A stretch of 50,177 nt of DNA, from positions 1 to 50,177 of the forward strand of contig JBFGCT010000005.1 in NCBI GenBank assembly GCA_041581055.1. The letters are read 5' to 3'. The position numbers and the translations under genes were made by a program. Under the pieces are notes generated by a model, which was not told the origin of the DNA, did no database searches, and saw only the letters and a list, made by a program, of their open reading frames with translations. Source of the stretch: JBFGCT01 sp041581055 (lineage in GTDB: Bacteria > Actinomycetota > Acidimicrobiia > Acidimicrobiales > Ilumatobacteraceae). Below, piece after piece: positions 26,204-34,424 of this stretch. Position 1 is the stretch's first letter. The number at the start of each line of letters is the position of its first letter.

Positions 26204-27424
26204 GTGGTGGATGTCGTCTTCCTGTCGCCGAGCCACCCCGACGACATCCCGTTGTTCGTGTCGGGGCTGGCGGCGGTCGGCGCCAGGGTGGTCGGCGTCG
26301 GCGACCAGAGCGTCGACGCGCTGCCCGAGCGCGCCAAACGGGCGCTGACCAGTTACGTCCAGATCGGCTCGTGGGCCGACGAGGATGCCGCGATCAAGAC
26401 GGTGCTCGGAGCGTTGTCCGGGCGCAATGTCGATCTGGTCGAGTCCCTGTGGGAGCCGACGATGATGCTGGCGGCGCGATTGCGGGCGGCGATCGGCGTG
26501 CCCGGCATGACCGTCGAGCAGACGTTGCCGTTCAGGGACAAGGGGGAGATGAAGAAGGCCGTCGAGGCCGCCGGTCTCCGCACGCCGCACTCGGTGCGGA
26601 CGTCGACGCGGGACGGCTGCCGGGAGGCGGCCGAGCGCGTCGGGTTCCCGATCATCGTCAAACCGATCGCCGGCGCCGGGTCGATGGACACGCACCGGAT
26701 CGAGAACGACGCCGAGCTCGAAGCGGCGCTCGCCCGCCTCGGGCACGTTCCCGAGGTGAGCGTCGAGGAGTTCATCTCCGGCGACGAGTTCACGTACGAC
26801 ACGGTGTGCGCCGGCGGGGAGATCGCGTTCCAGAACGTCTGCGAGTACCGACCGAACCCGCTGGTCGGCAAGCAGGTCGAGTGGATCAGCCCGCAGGTCA
26901 TCGCGTGGCGCGACCTCGCCGACCCGTTCATCGCCGACGGCGTGGCGCTCGGCCGCGCGGTGATCCGGGCGATGGGGTTCCGGAGCGGCTTCACCCACAT
27001 GGAGTGGTACCGCACGGCGAGCGGCGAGGTCGTGTTCGGCGAGATCGGTGCCCGCTCGCCCGGTGGACGGCTGACCGACCTGATGAACTACACCTGCGAC
27101 ACCGACCTGTACACCGGGTGGGCCGAGGCGGTGTGCCACGGCACGTTCAGCCAGCCGACCGAACGGCGGTACAACGTCGCCCAGGTGATCAAGCGGGCGC
27201 AAGGCCAAGGGGTGATCACCGGTGTCGAGGGACTGGGCAGGATGATGGCGACGATGGGTGAGCACGTGGTCAACGTCGACCTCGTCCCGCTCGGGCAACC
27301 GCGCCGCGATTGGCAGGCGACGGTGCTGTCGGACGGCGTGATCGTCGTCCGCCATCCGGACTTCGCCGAGGCGGTGGCGATGGCCGACTGGGTCGCGGCG
27401 AACGTCCACCTGCACTGCGGCTAG
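26204..27424 (+). CDS. ATP-grasp ligase, CarB/PylC-like (cluster enzyme 4)
   Basis: A 406-residue paralogue starting VVDVVFLSPSHPDDIPLF. Core motifs are FRDKGEMKKAVEAAGLRTP, GFPIIVKPIAGAGSMDT, VEEFISGDEFTYDTV, THMEWYRTASG and GEIGARSPGG. It ends VHLHCG, much as its neighbour ends VKVECG; such a Cys-Gly tail is shared by these two and absent from ATP-grasp 1. Three same-length paralogues point to duplication and perhaps successive ligation steps on one product. GTG 26204 is chosen by alignment and the -10 spacing; an in-frame start at 26183 lies upstream of that element. Confidence 0.83.
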   Translation: MVDVVFLSPSHPDDIPLFVSGLAAVGARVVGVGDQSVDALPERAKRALTSYVQIGSWADEDAAIKTVLGALSGRNVDLVESLWEPTMMLAARLRAAIGVPGMTVEQTLPFRDKGEMKKAVEAAGLRTPHSVRTSTRDGCREAAERVGFPIIVKPIAGAGSMDTHRIENDAELEAALARLGHVPEVSVEEFISGDEFTYDTVCAGGEIAFQNVCEYRPNPLVGKQVEWISPQVIAWRDLADPFIADGVALGRAVIRAMGFRSGFTHMEWYRTASGEVVFGEIGARSPGGRLTDLMNYTCDTDLYTGWAEAVCHGTFSQPTERRYNVAQVIKRAQGQGVITGVEGLGRMMATMGEHVVNVDLVPLGQPRRDWQATVLSDGVIVVRHPDFAEAVAMADWVAANVHLHCG

Positions 27425-27442
27425 GGCGCGACCGTTCCGGAT

Positions 27443-27457
27443 CCCGCCACGAGCGGG
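27443..27457. terminator. Possible bidirectional terminator hairpin
   Basis: CCCGC and GCGGG pair around a 5-nt loop between the convergent ATP-grasp 4 gene and the gene at 27458. The stem is short and has no U-tract, so support is weak. Confidence 0.3.
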
Positions 27458-28660
27458 TCAGAAGATCTTCCGCAGCAGCACCTTGAACATGCTCCACCGG
27501 CTCCGGAGGTCGGCGTGGTTGTGCTCGCGCACGTACGCCTCGGCGTACCTCGCGTTCATCTCGCCCCAGGGAGCGGCGAGCTCCTCGCTCCCGGGCATCT
27601 GGTAGTCCGGCCGCTTCGGGGTGGCCGCCTTCCAGAAGATGACGAACTGCGCGGTCGCCCACAGCGACAGCGCACGGTTGAACAGGTAGTCGTCGTGCGG
27701 TGCGCCGATCACGCTCGGGATGAACAGCTTGGTGTAGATGAGGTGGAGATTCTCCTCGTTGCCCGTGACGAACGCCAGGTTCCACGACTCGTACAGATCG
27801 GTCCACCGAGCGTCGAGCTTGTACTTGATGAACCGTCGACTGTCGTCGGTCACCCAGGCGTCGCTGAACGGGTTGAGGGCGAGCGCGACGCCGGTCAGGG
27901 CGTTGGGCTTGAACCCGTTGCCGTTCTCGGTGAGCAGCGCCTCGACGATGTTGACGCCCAAGCTGAGCTGGCGCTTCGGCAGGTCCTCGATGCCCCGCTC
28001 GCGGATCTCCGCGTACTGGGCGAACACCCAGTCCATCGTGACGATCTTGGCCACCTCGAAGACGCTGCCGGTGATCTCCCGCAGGCGGCGGACGTTCTTC
28101 GGGAACTTCGGAGGGACCCCGAACTTGTCCTCCCGCTTGCGCATCAAGAAGGCGAGGAGGTCGTCCATCAGCTGCGGGTCGTCGGCCATCGCCCGCGTCA
28201 GATCGTCCAGCAGGATGGTGTGATGGATGGCGCGGTGGAGGATCTGCGGGTTGGGCGGCGGGATCAGGCCCCGCTCGACGGCCTCGCGGGAGTACTCGGC
28301 GAGCGGTTCGCGCGCCAGGAAGCCGGTGCGGACGCTGGCGAGGAACGCGGCCGCGCTCCACGGGCGTTCGAGCTTCTCGCCGAAGATCGCCTCCTTGCCC
28401 GGGAAGTCGTCCAGCAGCATGTCGTCCCGCAGGATGCTGTTGACGACGTCCGGGTCGGTCTCCATCTCCATGTCGATGCCGAGGAGCCCGACGATCGCGT
28501 CGAATCCGGTCTCCGGCGCGGCCTGCGCCGTCGGGCTGTACGGCGGCACCGCGCGCGACTTGCGGAACACCGGCGGGTGCCGGACCACGAGCGCCGGCAG
28601 ATACATGGCATACGGTGCGGCCACCCGGGCACGGTGGGCGATGGAAGTTCGCTCGGCCAT
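27458..28660 (-). CDS. Protein of unknown function, 400 residues
   Basis: Starts MAERTSIAHRARVAAPYAMY. It is largely helical and charged, with no signal peptide and no clear membrane segment. Notable stretches are HRAIHHTILLDDLTRAMADD, KFPKNVRRLREITGSVFEVA, WDLYESWNLAFVTGNEENLH-type sequence near residue 290, and WATAQFVIFWKAATPKRPDY. I cannot place it in a family. Paired acidic and His residues are scattered, but I see no convincing active-site motif. ATG 28660 is chosen because a strong promoter at 28737-28709 would start transcription about 42 nt upstream. Codon use is normal for the window. Confidence 0.75.
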   Translation of the reverse strand: MAERTSIAHRARVAAPYAMYLPALVVRHPPVFRKSRAVPPYSPTAQAAPETGFDAIVGLLGIDMEMETDPDVVNSILRDDMLLDDFPGKEAIFGEKLERPWSAAAFLASVRTGFLAREPLAEYSREAVERGLIPPPNPQILHRAIHHTILLDDLTRAMADDPQLMDDLLAFLMRKREDKFGVPPKFPKNVRRLREITGSVFEVAKIVTMDWVFAQYAEIRERGIEDLPKRQLSLGVNIVEALLTENGNGFKPNALTGVALALNPFSDAWVTDDSRRFIKYKLDARWTDLYESWNLAFVTGNEENLHLIYTKLFIPSVIGAPHDDYLFNRALSLWATAQFVIFWKAATPKRPDYQMPGSEELAAPWGEMNARYAEAYVREHNHADLRSRWSMFKVLLRKIF

Positions 28661-28708
28661 GATCTGCACGTACCTCCCTGGCCGCCGTGTCGGCCGCCCG
28701 TGGCGCCG

Positions 28709-28737
28709 AGGGTACGGTCGCCAGAGCGCGCTGTCAA
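28709..28737 (-). promoter_or_regulatory. Consensus-like sigma-70 promoter
   Basis: On the minus strand TTGACA (28737-28732) and TACCCT (28714-28709) are separated by exactly 17 nt, giving a good housekeeping promoter for the gene starting at 28660. This is one of the few promoters in the window with a clear -35. Confidence 0.6.
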
Positions 28738-28799
28738 CGCCCGCGACCACCCGACGATGTCGCCACAGCGCGCTGCCACACGATCACCGAGGCCGGCCG

Positions 28800-29585
28800 T
28801 CAGGGTTCGCCGTCGAGGAACGGACCGAGCGCGGCGGCGACGTCCTCGGGGGCGCTGAGCGGCAGGTAGTGGCCCCGGTCGAGGAGCACGAGGCGGGCGT
28901 CGGGGATGATCGCGGCCGCCCGCTCACCCATTCGCTGCGGCACGGGTTTGTCCCGGCGGCCCTGGATCACCAGCGTCGGCGCGGAGATCTCGGGCAGCAG
29001 CGCTGCGGTGCGCGAGAGCACCTCCTCGACGTCCCCCCAGCGCACGATGCGCAGGAAGTTGCGGCTTCCCCTCAGGCCGCGGAACGGTCGGCGGAAGGCG
29101 TCGAAGATCTCGTTCATCCTCGGTCGCGAGCGGTCGATCCCGACCTGGATCGGCCCGTTCCACATGATGAACACCGTCAGCGGCGCGAGGAGGTCGCCGA
29201 GCACCGGGGCCTGGGCGATCTTGAACGCCGGGATCCGCTTGAAGTCGGGGAAGACCGGCGGCGAGAGCAGGCCGAGGCGCTCCACGCGGTCGGCATATGT
29301 CGTCGCGTAGTGGACGGCGACCGTCGACCCGGCGTCGTGGCCGACGACGTGCCATGAGGGCAGGTCGAGCTGTTCGCGGAGGCGGTCGACGGCGGCCGCC
29401 ATGCTGTCGGGGTCGACCGCGTCGTCCGGCGTGAACGGCGACTCGCCGAGGCCGGGGGAGTCGAGCGTCACGCAGGTGAACCGGTCCTCGAGGCCGTCGA
29501 CGACGTAGTCCCAGAGCCGTCCGCTCGTCGGGATGCCGTGCAGGAAGACGACGGGGGGCCCGGTCCCTCTGACGCTGTGATACAC
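28800..29585 (-). CDS. Alpha/beta hydrolase (haloalkane dehalogenase/epoxide hydrolase-like)
   Basis: A 261-residue protein with the oxyanion motif VVFLHGIPTSGRLWDYV near residue 15, DSPGLGESPF, and the nucleophile elbow HVVGHDAGSTVAVHYA, where the nucleophile is Asp as in haloalkane dehalogenases and epoxide hydrolases. LVIQGRRDKPVP supplies the acid region and DRGHYLPLSAPEDVA the catalytic His. The substrate is unknown. GTG 29585 (VYHSVRGTGPP) is chosen because GAGGAG lies 6 nt upstream; the frame opens further to 29678 without family-like sequence. Confidence 0.85.
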   Translation of the reverse strand: MYHSVRGTGPPVVFLHGIPTSGRLWDYVVDGLEDRFTCVTLDSPGLGESPFTPDDAVDPDSMAAAVDRLREQLDLPSWHVVGHDAGSTVAVHYATTYADRVERLGLLSPPVFPDFKRIPAFKIAQAPVLGDLLAPLTVFIMWNGPIQVGIDRSRPRMNEIFDAFRRPFRGLRGSRNFLRIVRWGDVEEVLSRTAALLPEISAPTLVIQGRRDKPVPQRMGERAAAIIPDARLVLLDRGHYLPLSAPEDVAAALGPFLDGEP

Positions 29586-29712
29586 GCTCGACTCCTCACT
29601 GTGCGGGCGGTCCGCAGCGCCGGGTGCGCGGTGGCCAATGCCCGCGGGAACGTAGCAACGCGGTTCGCGCCGCGGCAACTCCGATCGTCGTTCACCATCG
29701 TGACGTCGACGA

Positions 29713-30843
29713 TCAGAAGTTGACGGTCTCCTCGATGAGGAAGTCGACGACGTCGCGCACCGCCTCGCGCCGGTCGGCGCCGGCGGCGAGCGCTGCTTCG
29801 TAGACGGCGAGCTGGCGGTGGGCCGACGTGCCGTCGGCCATGATCGACCGGATGCCGCCCAACTCGTCGAGACAGCCGAGCTGCTGTGCGGCGGGGGTGA
29901 GCATCTCGAACAGCTCCTCGAGCAGCTCGGCGCACGGGACGACCTGCCCGAGCCCGAAATCGATCAGGCCCTCGTCGATGCCGTATCGCTGGGCCCGCCA
30001 CCGGTTCTCCTGGAGCAACATCTTGGAGTAGTTGCGCCACCGTTGGTTGCGCTTCTTGAGCTGGTAGAGCATCGCCAGCACCGATTGGAACACGGCGGCG
30101 ATCGACGCCCCGTGGGCGGCGTTGGTGCAGACGTCGGCGATGCGCATCTCGAGCGTCGGGTACCGGCACGAGGGCCGTAGATCCCACCAGATCTTGCTCG
30201 CGTCCTCGATCTGGCCGGCGTGCACGAGCACGCCCACGTGCCGCTCGTACTCGGCCCAGGAGTCGAACACCTCCGGCAACCCCGTGCGCGGCATCCCGTC
30301 GAACACCGTGAGCCGGAAGCACCGCAGGCCGGTCGGCTCACCGTGCCAGAACGGCGACGACGTCGAGAGGGCGAGGATGTGCGGGAGGAAGTACGTCGCC
30401 TGCTGCATGAGGTCGACGCGCAACTCGTCGTCGTCGATCCCGACGTGCACATGCATCCCGCAGATCAGCATGCGTCGGGCGACGACGCCGTGATCGCGGG
30501 CCAGCTTGTCGTAGCGATCGCGGGGCGTGGACAGCTGCGTCGCCCAGTTCGCGAAGGGGTGGGTGGACGCGGCGATGATCGCGTAGCCGAACTCGGCGGC
30601 GACGTCGGACAGCGTCGTGCGCAGCCCGCGGATCTCAGCCGCCGCCTGGGAGACCGACGCGCACTTCGTGGTCCCGACCTCGAGCTGTGACTGGAGGAAC
30701 TCGCGCGTCATCAGCCCGTCGGTCGCCGCGACGCCCCGTTCGAGCAGCGCCGCGGTTGGCTCGGTGACCAGGTCGCGGGTCTCGCGGTCGACGAGCAGGT
30801 ACTCCTCTTCGATCCCGATGGTGAACGATGGCTCGATTCGCAC
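29713..30843 (-). CDS. Carboxylate-amine ligase, GCS2/YbdK family (COG2170 type)
   Basis: A 376-residue protein of normal family length. It starts VRIEPSFTIGIEEEYLLVD, with the metal-binding acidic cluster, then QSQLEVGTTKCASV, STHPFANW, CGMHVHVGIDDDELRV, and PTLEMRIADVCTNA. Members form gamma-glutamyl or related amide bonds with ATP; the E. coli homologue has weak glutamate-cysteine ligase activity. The start is GTG with a GGGGGGACC ribosome site. This second kind of amide ligase lies 2.3 kb from the ATP-grasp cluster, though other genes separate them. Confidence 0.88.
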   Translation of the reverse strand: MRIEPSFTIGIEEEYLLVDRETRDLVTEPTAALLERGVAATDGLMTREFLQSQLEVGTTKCASVSQAAAEIRGLRTTLSDVAAEFGYAIIAASTHPFANWATQLSTPRDRYDKLARDHGVVARRMLICGMHVHVGIDDDELRVDLMQQATYFLPHILALSTSSPFWHGEPTGLRCFRLTVFDGMPRTGLPEVFDSWAEYERHVGVLVHAGQIEDASKIWWDLRPSCRYPTLEMRIADVCTNAAHGASIAAVFQSVLAMLYQLKKRNQRWRNYSKMLLQENRWRAQRYGIDEGLIDFGLGQVVPCAELLEELFEMLTPAAQQLGCLDELGGIRSIMADGTSAHRQLAVYEAALAAGADRREAVRDVVDFLIEETVNF

Positions 30844-30958
30844 CCGGTCCCCCCTCGGTCACGGCGATGGCGATCGCGACACTACCGTCTGGTCGGTCGC
30901 CGACCCCAGGACGTGGCGGCCTTCGGGTGGCCGACGGCGGGATCGACCCGGTGCCAGC

Positions 30959-31396
30959 TCAGTGCCTGGTCAGATAGGCGTCGCGCAGCACCTGCGTCTC
31001 GAGCTCCATCTGGCTCAGCCGGAACTTGACCATGTCGCCGATGCTGACGATGCCGCACAGCCGACCGTCGTCGACGACGGGAATGTGCCGCCGGCGCTTG
31101 CGCGTCATCGTCTCCATCACCCGTTGAACCGTGTCATGTGGCGAGCAGGTCTCGGGGCGCGTCTGCATCACGTCGCGCACGGTCAGACCGGCGATCGACC
31201 CGGCGCCTTTGGCGATGGCGACGACGAGCTCGCGTTCGCCGACGAGGCCGACGACGCGCTCGTCCTCGGTGACGACGAGCGCGGCGATGCCGTGGGATTT
31301 CATGCGCGACGCGGCGGTCGAGGCGTCGGCGTCGCGCCCGATCGTCTGCACCGCGTCGCCCTTGTCGTCAAGGATCGCTTGGATCTGTGTCGCCAT
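30959..31396 (-). CDS. Tandem CBS-domain protein
   Basis: A 145-residue protein made of two CBS domains: residues about 5-65 (AASRMKSHGIAALVVTEDER, VVGLVGERELVVAI) and about 70-135 (VRDVMQTRP, RRHIPVVDDGRLCGIVSIGD). CBS pairs bind adenosine nucleotides and act as energy or ligand sensors. No catalytic domain is attached. A GGGGGG ribosome site precedes ATG 31396. The stretch upstream holds an inverted repeat (31441-31464). Confidence 0.88.
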   Translation of the reverse strand: MATQIQAILDDKGDAVQTIGRDADASTAASRMKSHGIAALVVTEDERVVGLVGERELVVAIAKGAGSIAGLTVRDVMQTRPETCSPHDTVQRVMETMTRKRRRHIPVVDDGRLCGIVSIGDMVKFRLSQMELETQVLRDAYLTRH

Positions 31397-31440
31397 GGCG
31401 GTGCCCCCCGAGAAGGCTCGTGTGCTGTAACCACCGACCA

Positions 31441-31464
31441 TACACCGGCGCCGATCCCGGTGTA
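31441..31464. repeat. Inverted repeat between the TPP enzyme and CBS genes
   Basis: TACACCGG (31441-31448) and CCGGTGTA (31457-31464) form perfect 8-bp arms around 8 nt. It is 43 nt past the stop of the TPP-enzyme gene and about 45 nt upstream of the CBS start, on the same strand. It may be a terminator of the former or an operator of the latter. Confidence 0.45.
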
Positions 31465-31506
31465 CAGGCCGTCGCCGTCCGACGATGCCTCCCGCCGAAA
31501 CGGGCC

Positions 31507-33054
31507 TCAGCGGGTGAACATCGCTTCGACGAGGTGTGGGCCGGGCTCCCGGTAGGCCCGTTCGAGCTCGAGGCAGAGCGTCTCGGCGTCGGTGACGCGG
31601 ACGGCCGGCACGCCGAGCCCCTCGGCCAGCCGGCGGAAGTCGAGATCCGGCTGCCCGAGGTCGAGCATGCTGCGGGCGCGGGGGCCTCCGGCGGTCGCCC
31701 CGACGCGGTCGAGCTCCATGGCGAGGATCGCGTACGCCCCGTTGTTGCACAGCAGCGTCGTCACGTCGAGTTGCTCGCGGGCCTGCGTCCACAGTGCCTG
31801 GATGGTGTACATCGCGCTGCCGTCCGCCTGCAGGTCGAGCACCGGCCGGTCGGGGCGGGCCACGGCGGCGCCGGTGGCGACGGGGATGCCCTGGCCGATC
31901 GCGCCGCCGGTCAGCATGAGCCAGTCGTGCGGCCCCGCGTCCTTCGTGGCGCGGAGCATGAAGGCGCCGCTCGTCGCCGCCTCGTCGCACACGATCGCGC
32001 CGTCGGGGAGCGTGGCGGCGACGGCGGCCGCCGCCGTGAACGCGTCGATCGGCCCCGATGGTCGGTCGAGCGGCGCCCGCGTCGCCGCACCGGGCACAAC
32101 GTCGGGGGCGACGAGGTCGGCGAGCTCGGCGAGCGCGCCCAGCGCGTCGGCTGCCGGGTCGGCCAGGGTGTGCAGCGTGCAGCCGTCGGGCGCGAGGCGA
32201 CCCGGCTTGTCGGGATAGGCGAAGAACGCGACCGGTTCCACGGTGTCGACGATCACGAGGTGCTCGACGGCGGCGAGCTGCGCCGATGCCATCTCGCCGA
32301 AGTACTGGAGCCGTTCGGGCTCGAACCGCCCCTCGCCGCGCGTCATCCGGGCCGCGAACGTCTCGTGGAACGCCATCGCCCCGGTCGCCGCGCAGATCCG
32401 CTCGAGCGCCGCGCCGCCGGCCGGGCCGAGGACGCGGCCGCCGACGAACATCGCACAGGTCGCGCCGCTCCGCAGCACGCCGGCGATCTCGGCGATCGTG
32501 TCGGCGTCGACCGTCCGCGGCGGCGCCGGCGCGACCGGTGGCGCCGGGGCCGCCCCTTCGGCCCAGCAGACGTCGGCGGGGAGGATCAACGTGGCGATCG
32601 ACCCGGGGCTCGACATCGCGGCGGCGACCGCGTCGGCGCCGTCACGGGCGACCGCGTCGACCGTCAGACTCCGCCGGACCCATCCGGAGACGGACCCGGC
32701 GACGGCGTCGATATCGGACTCGAGGGGGGCGTCGAGCGGCTTGTGGTCGACGGCGTGGTCGCCGACGACGTTGACCATCGGCGTCCTCGCCCGCCGGGCG
32801 TTGTGCAGGTTGGCGAGCCCGTTGCCGAGCCCCGGCCCGAGGTGCAGCAACGTCGCCGCCGGCGCGCCGGCCATCCGGGCGTAGCCGTCGGCGGCGCCGG
32901 TCACGACGCCCTCGAACAAGCCGAGCACGGGGCGCATCTCCGGGACGTCGTCGAGCGCCGCGACGAAGTGCATCTCCGACGTGCCCGGATTGGCGAAGCA
33001 GACCTCGACGCCGGCGTCGACGAGCGTGCGCAGCAGCGCCTGGGCGCCATTCAC
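31507..33054 (-). CDS. Thiamine-diphosphate enzyme of the acetolactate synthase large-subunit type
   Basis: A 515-residue protein. The N-terminal pyrimidine-binding domain shows NPGTSEMHFVAALDDV and the catalytic-type Glu in GLFEGVVTGAADGYARM. A central domain follows. The C-terminal diphosphate domain has LQADGSAMYTIQALWTQARE, then NNGAYAIL, the usual GDGS-to-N metal motif with Ala in place of the first Gly. The length and the FANPGTSEMHF start fit the IlvX-like subgroup rather than the biosynthetic IlvB. The exact reaction is unknown; 2-keto acid decarboxylation or carboligation is the family expectation. The start is GTG 33054. Confidence 0.85.
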   Translation of the reverse strand: MNGAQALLRTLVDAGVEVCFANPGTSEMHFVAALDDVPEMRPVLGLFEGVVTGAADGYARMAGAPAATLLHLGPGLGNGLANLHNARRARTPMVNVVGDHAVDHKPLDAPLESDIDAVAGSVSGWVRRSLTVDAVARDGADAVAAAMSSPGSIATLILPADVCWAEGAAPAPPVAPAPPRTVDADTIAEIAGVLRSGATCAMFVGGRVLGPAGGAALERICAATGAMAFHETFAARMTRGEGRFEPERLQYFGEMASAQLAAVEHLVIVDTVEPVAFFAYPDKPGRLAPDGCTLHTLADPAADALGALAELADLVAPDVVPGAATRAPLDRPSGPIDAFTAAAAVAATLPDGAIVCDEAATSGAFMLRATKDAGPHDWLMLTGGAIGQGIPVATGAAVARPDRPVLDLQADGSAMYTIQALWTQAREQLDVTTLLCNNGAYAILAMELDRVGATAGGPRARSMLDLGQPDLDFRRLAEGLGVPAVRVTDAETLCLELERAYREPGPHLVEAMFTR

Positions 33055-33163
33055 GGGCGGTCACGCTCGATGGCATTGAGTCGGTCCACGGATTCCCCTC
33101 GGCTGGATGCACCGACCAGCCTGCCCGCCCGCGGTTCCGATGTCCATGCCCGCGACGGCGCGG

Positions 33164-33502
33164 CTACGAGGCCTGGGCGTTCGTCTGGCGGCCTGCGTAC
33201 TCGGCGCGGAGCAGTTCCACCCACTTCCGGTAGGTCTCGACGTTGCCCCGCAGTCGAATCGCCGTCTCGCACGTGGTGTGATCGCAACTCGGCTGTCCGT
33301 CGTCGATGGCGAAGTCGAACATGCAGAGGTCGCAGGTCACGTGCAGTTCGGCGGGCAGTCCCGGGCAGTCGTAGAAGCTGCACGGCCGGGCCCCTTCGGC
33401 CGTGGTCTTGTCGGGAGTGCAGCCGGGACAGTTGGGGCGGAACTCCCGGACCGCCGGCGGCAGCGACCAGTAGTCCGCCTCGGAGAATTCGACGTGGGAC
33501 AT
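33164..33502 (-). CDS. Small cysteine-rich protein, probably metal-binding
   Basis: A 112-residue protein starting MSHVEFSEADYWSLP. Eight cysteines fall in pairs, CPGC, CSFYDC, CDLC and CDHTTC, suggesting two zinc (or iron-sulfur) sites. The charged C-terminal helix contains RGNVETYRKWVELLRAEYAG. I do not recognise the family. The ribosome site GAGGAGG 6 nt before ATG 33502 fixes the start; the frame is open upstream to 33565. Confidence 0.75.
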   Translation of the reverse strand: MSHVEFSEADYWSLPPAVREFRPNCPGCTPDKTTAEGARPCSFYDCPGLPAELHVTCDLCMFDFAIDDGQPSCDHTTCETAIRLRGNVETYRKWVELLRAEYAGRQTNAQAS

Positions 33503-33627
33503 GGCGACCTCCTCGACCGTGGCCACCGGCGAATCAGCCGGTGACGTCGGCTCATCCGACCTCACCGTCTCACCGCCCGTGCCCGGCCGCTAGAGCCAGA
33601 TGGCACAAACGGGCCCGTCACCGATTT

Positions 33628-34257
33628 CTACCGGCGTTCGAGCAAGGCTGACAAGCCGCTGCGCAGGACCGCTTCGGTCTCGGAGGTGGTGAGCTGGCGG
33701 TAGCGGCGTAGCAAGTCGATCGAGTCGAGCTGGGTCAGGATGTCGGCCGCCGCGCCGACGTCTTGTCGGTGCGCGGCGCCCAGCTCGTCGAGCTCGGGAG
33801 CGAACTGCAGCTCGAGCTGTTGGCGGAAGACCCGGCGGGTCTCCTGTAGCTCCTCGCGGATCCGCGCCTGGTTCGGGGCGATGTGGACGGTGGCCCGATA
33901 CACCGGGGCCAGCCGTTCGTGGAGCCGCACGCGCATCGCCACGAAGTCGTCGATCCGCTTGCCCAACGGACCCTGGCCGATGGAGGGGAGCAACCCGAAC
34001 TCGCGGTTCTTCTCGATGTTCCGCCTGATCGCCGCTTCGACGAGTGCGCCGGCGTCCGGGAAGTACCGGTACACCGACCGCAGCGACAGCCCCGACCGTT
34101 TCGAGGCCTGCTCGATCGTCGGCCAGAGCCGCTCCTCGCCGAACATCTCGAGCACGACGTCGAGCACCGCCTCCCGGTTGCGCTCGCGGCGGGCGACGCG
34201 GCCGTCGACCGGCGGCTCGTCCTGCCGTGCCTCGCCGATCTGCGATGTCTCACTCAC
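33628..34257 (-). CDS. TetR-family transcriptional regulator
   Basis: A 209-residue protein. The DNA-binding domain spans residues about 25-70 (RRERNREAVLDVVLEMFGEE, IEQASKRSGLSLRSVYRYF, DAGALVEAAIRRN). The C-terminal ligand-binding half is all helical and not informative. GTG 34257 is likely, with a TAGGTT hexamer 9 nt upstream. It is divergent from the solute-binding lipoprotein gene. The 167-bp gap between them contains AGTGGC and GCCACT 16 nt apart, a weak operator candidate. Confidence 0.85.
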   Translation of the reverse strand: MSETSQIGEARQDEPPVDGRVARRERNREAVLDVVLEMFGEERLWPTIEQASKRSGLSLRSVYRYFPDAGALVEAAIRRNIEKNREFGLLPSIGQGPLGKRIDDFVAMRVRLHERLAPVYRATVHIAPNQARIREELQETRRVFRQQLELQFAPELDELGAAHRQDVGAAADILTQLDSIDLLRRYRQLTTSETEAVLRSGLSALLERR

Positions 34258-34424
34258 GCACGCCGCAACCTATCAGGCCGCCACAGGAGTAGTGCCGGGT
34301 GTCAGCGCAGATTTCCCTCGTCCCGGACCGCCAAGCCTACAGTGGCTGCGCGCTCCGATGTGGCCACTCGAACATGTACTGCTAGTCTTCCACGCAATTC
34401 ATCCACGGAGTGAACGGAACCGAT

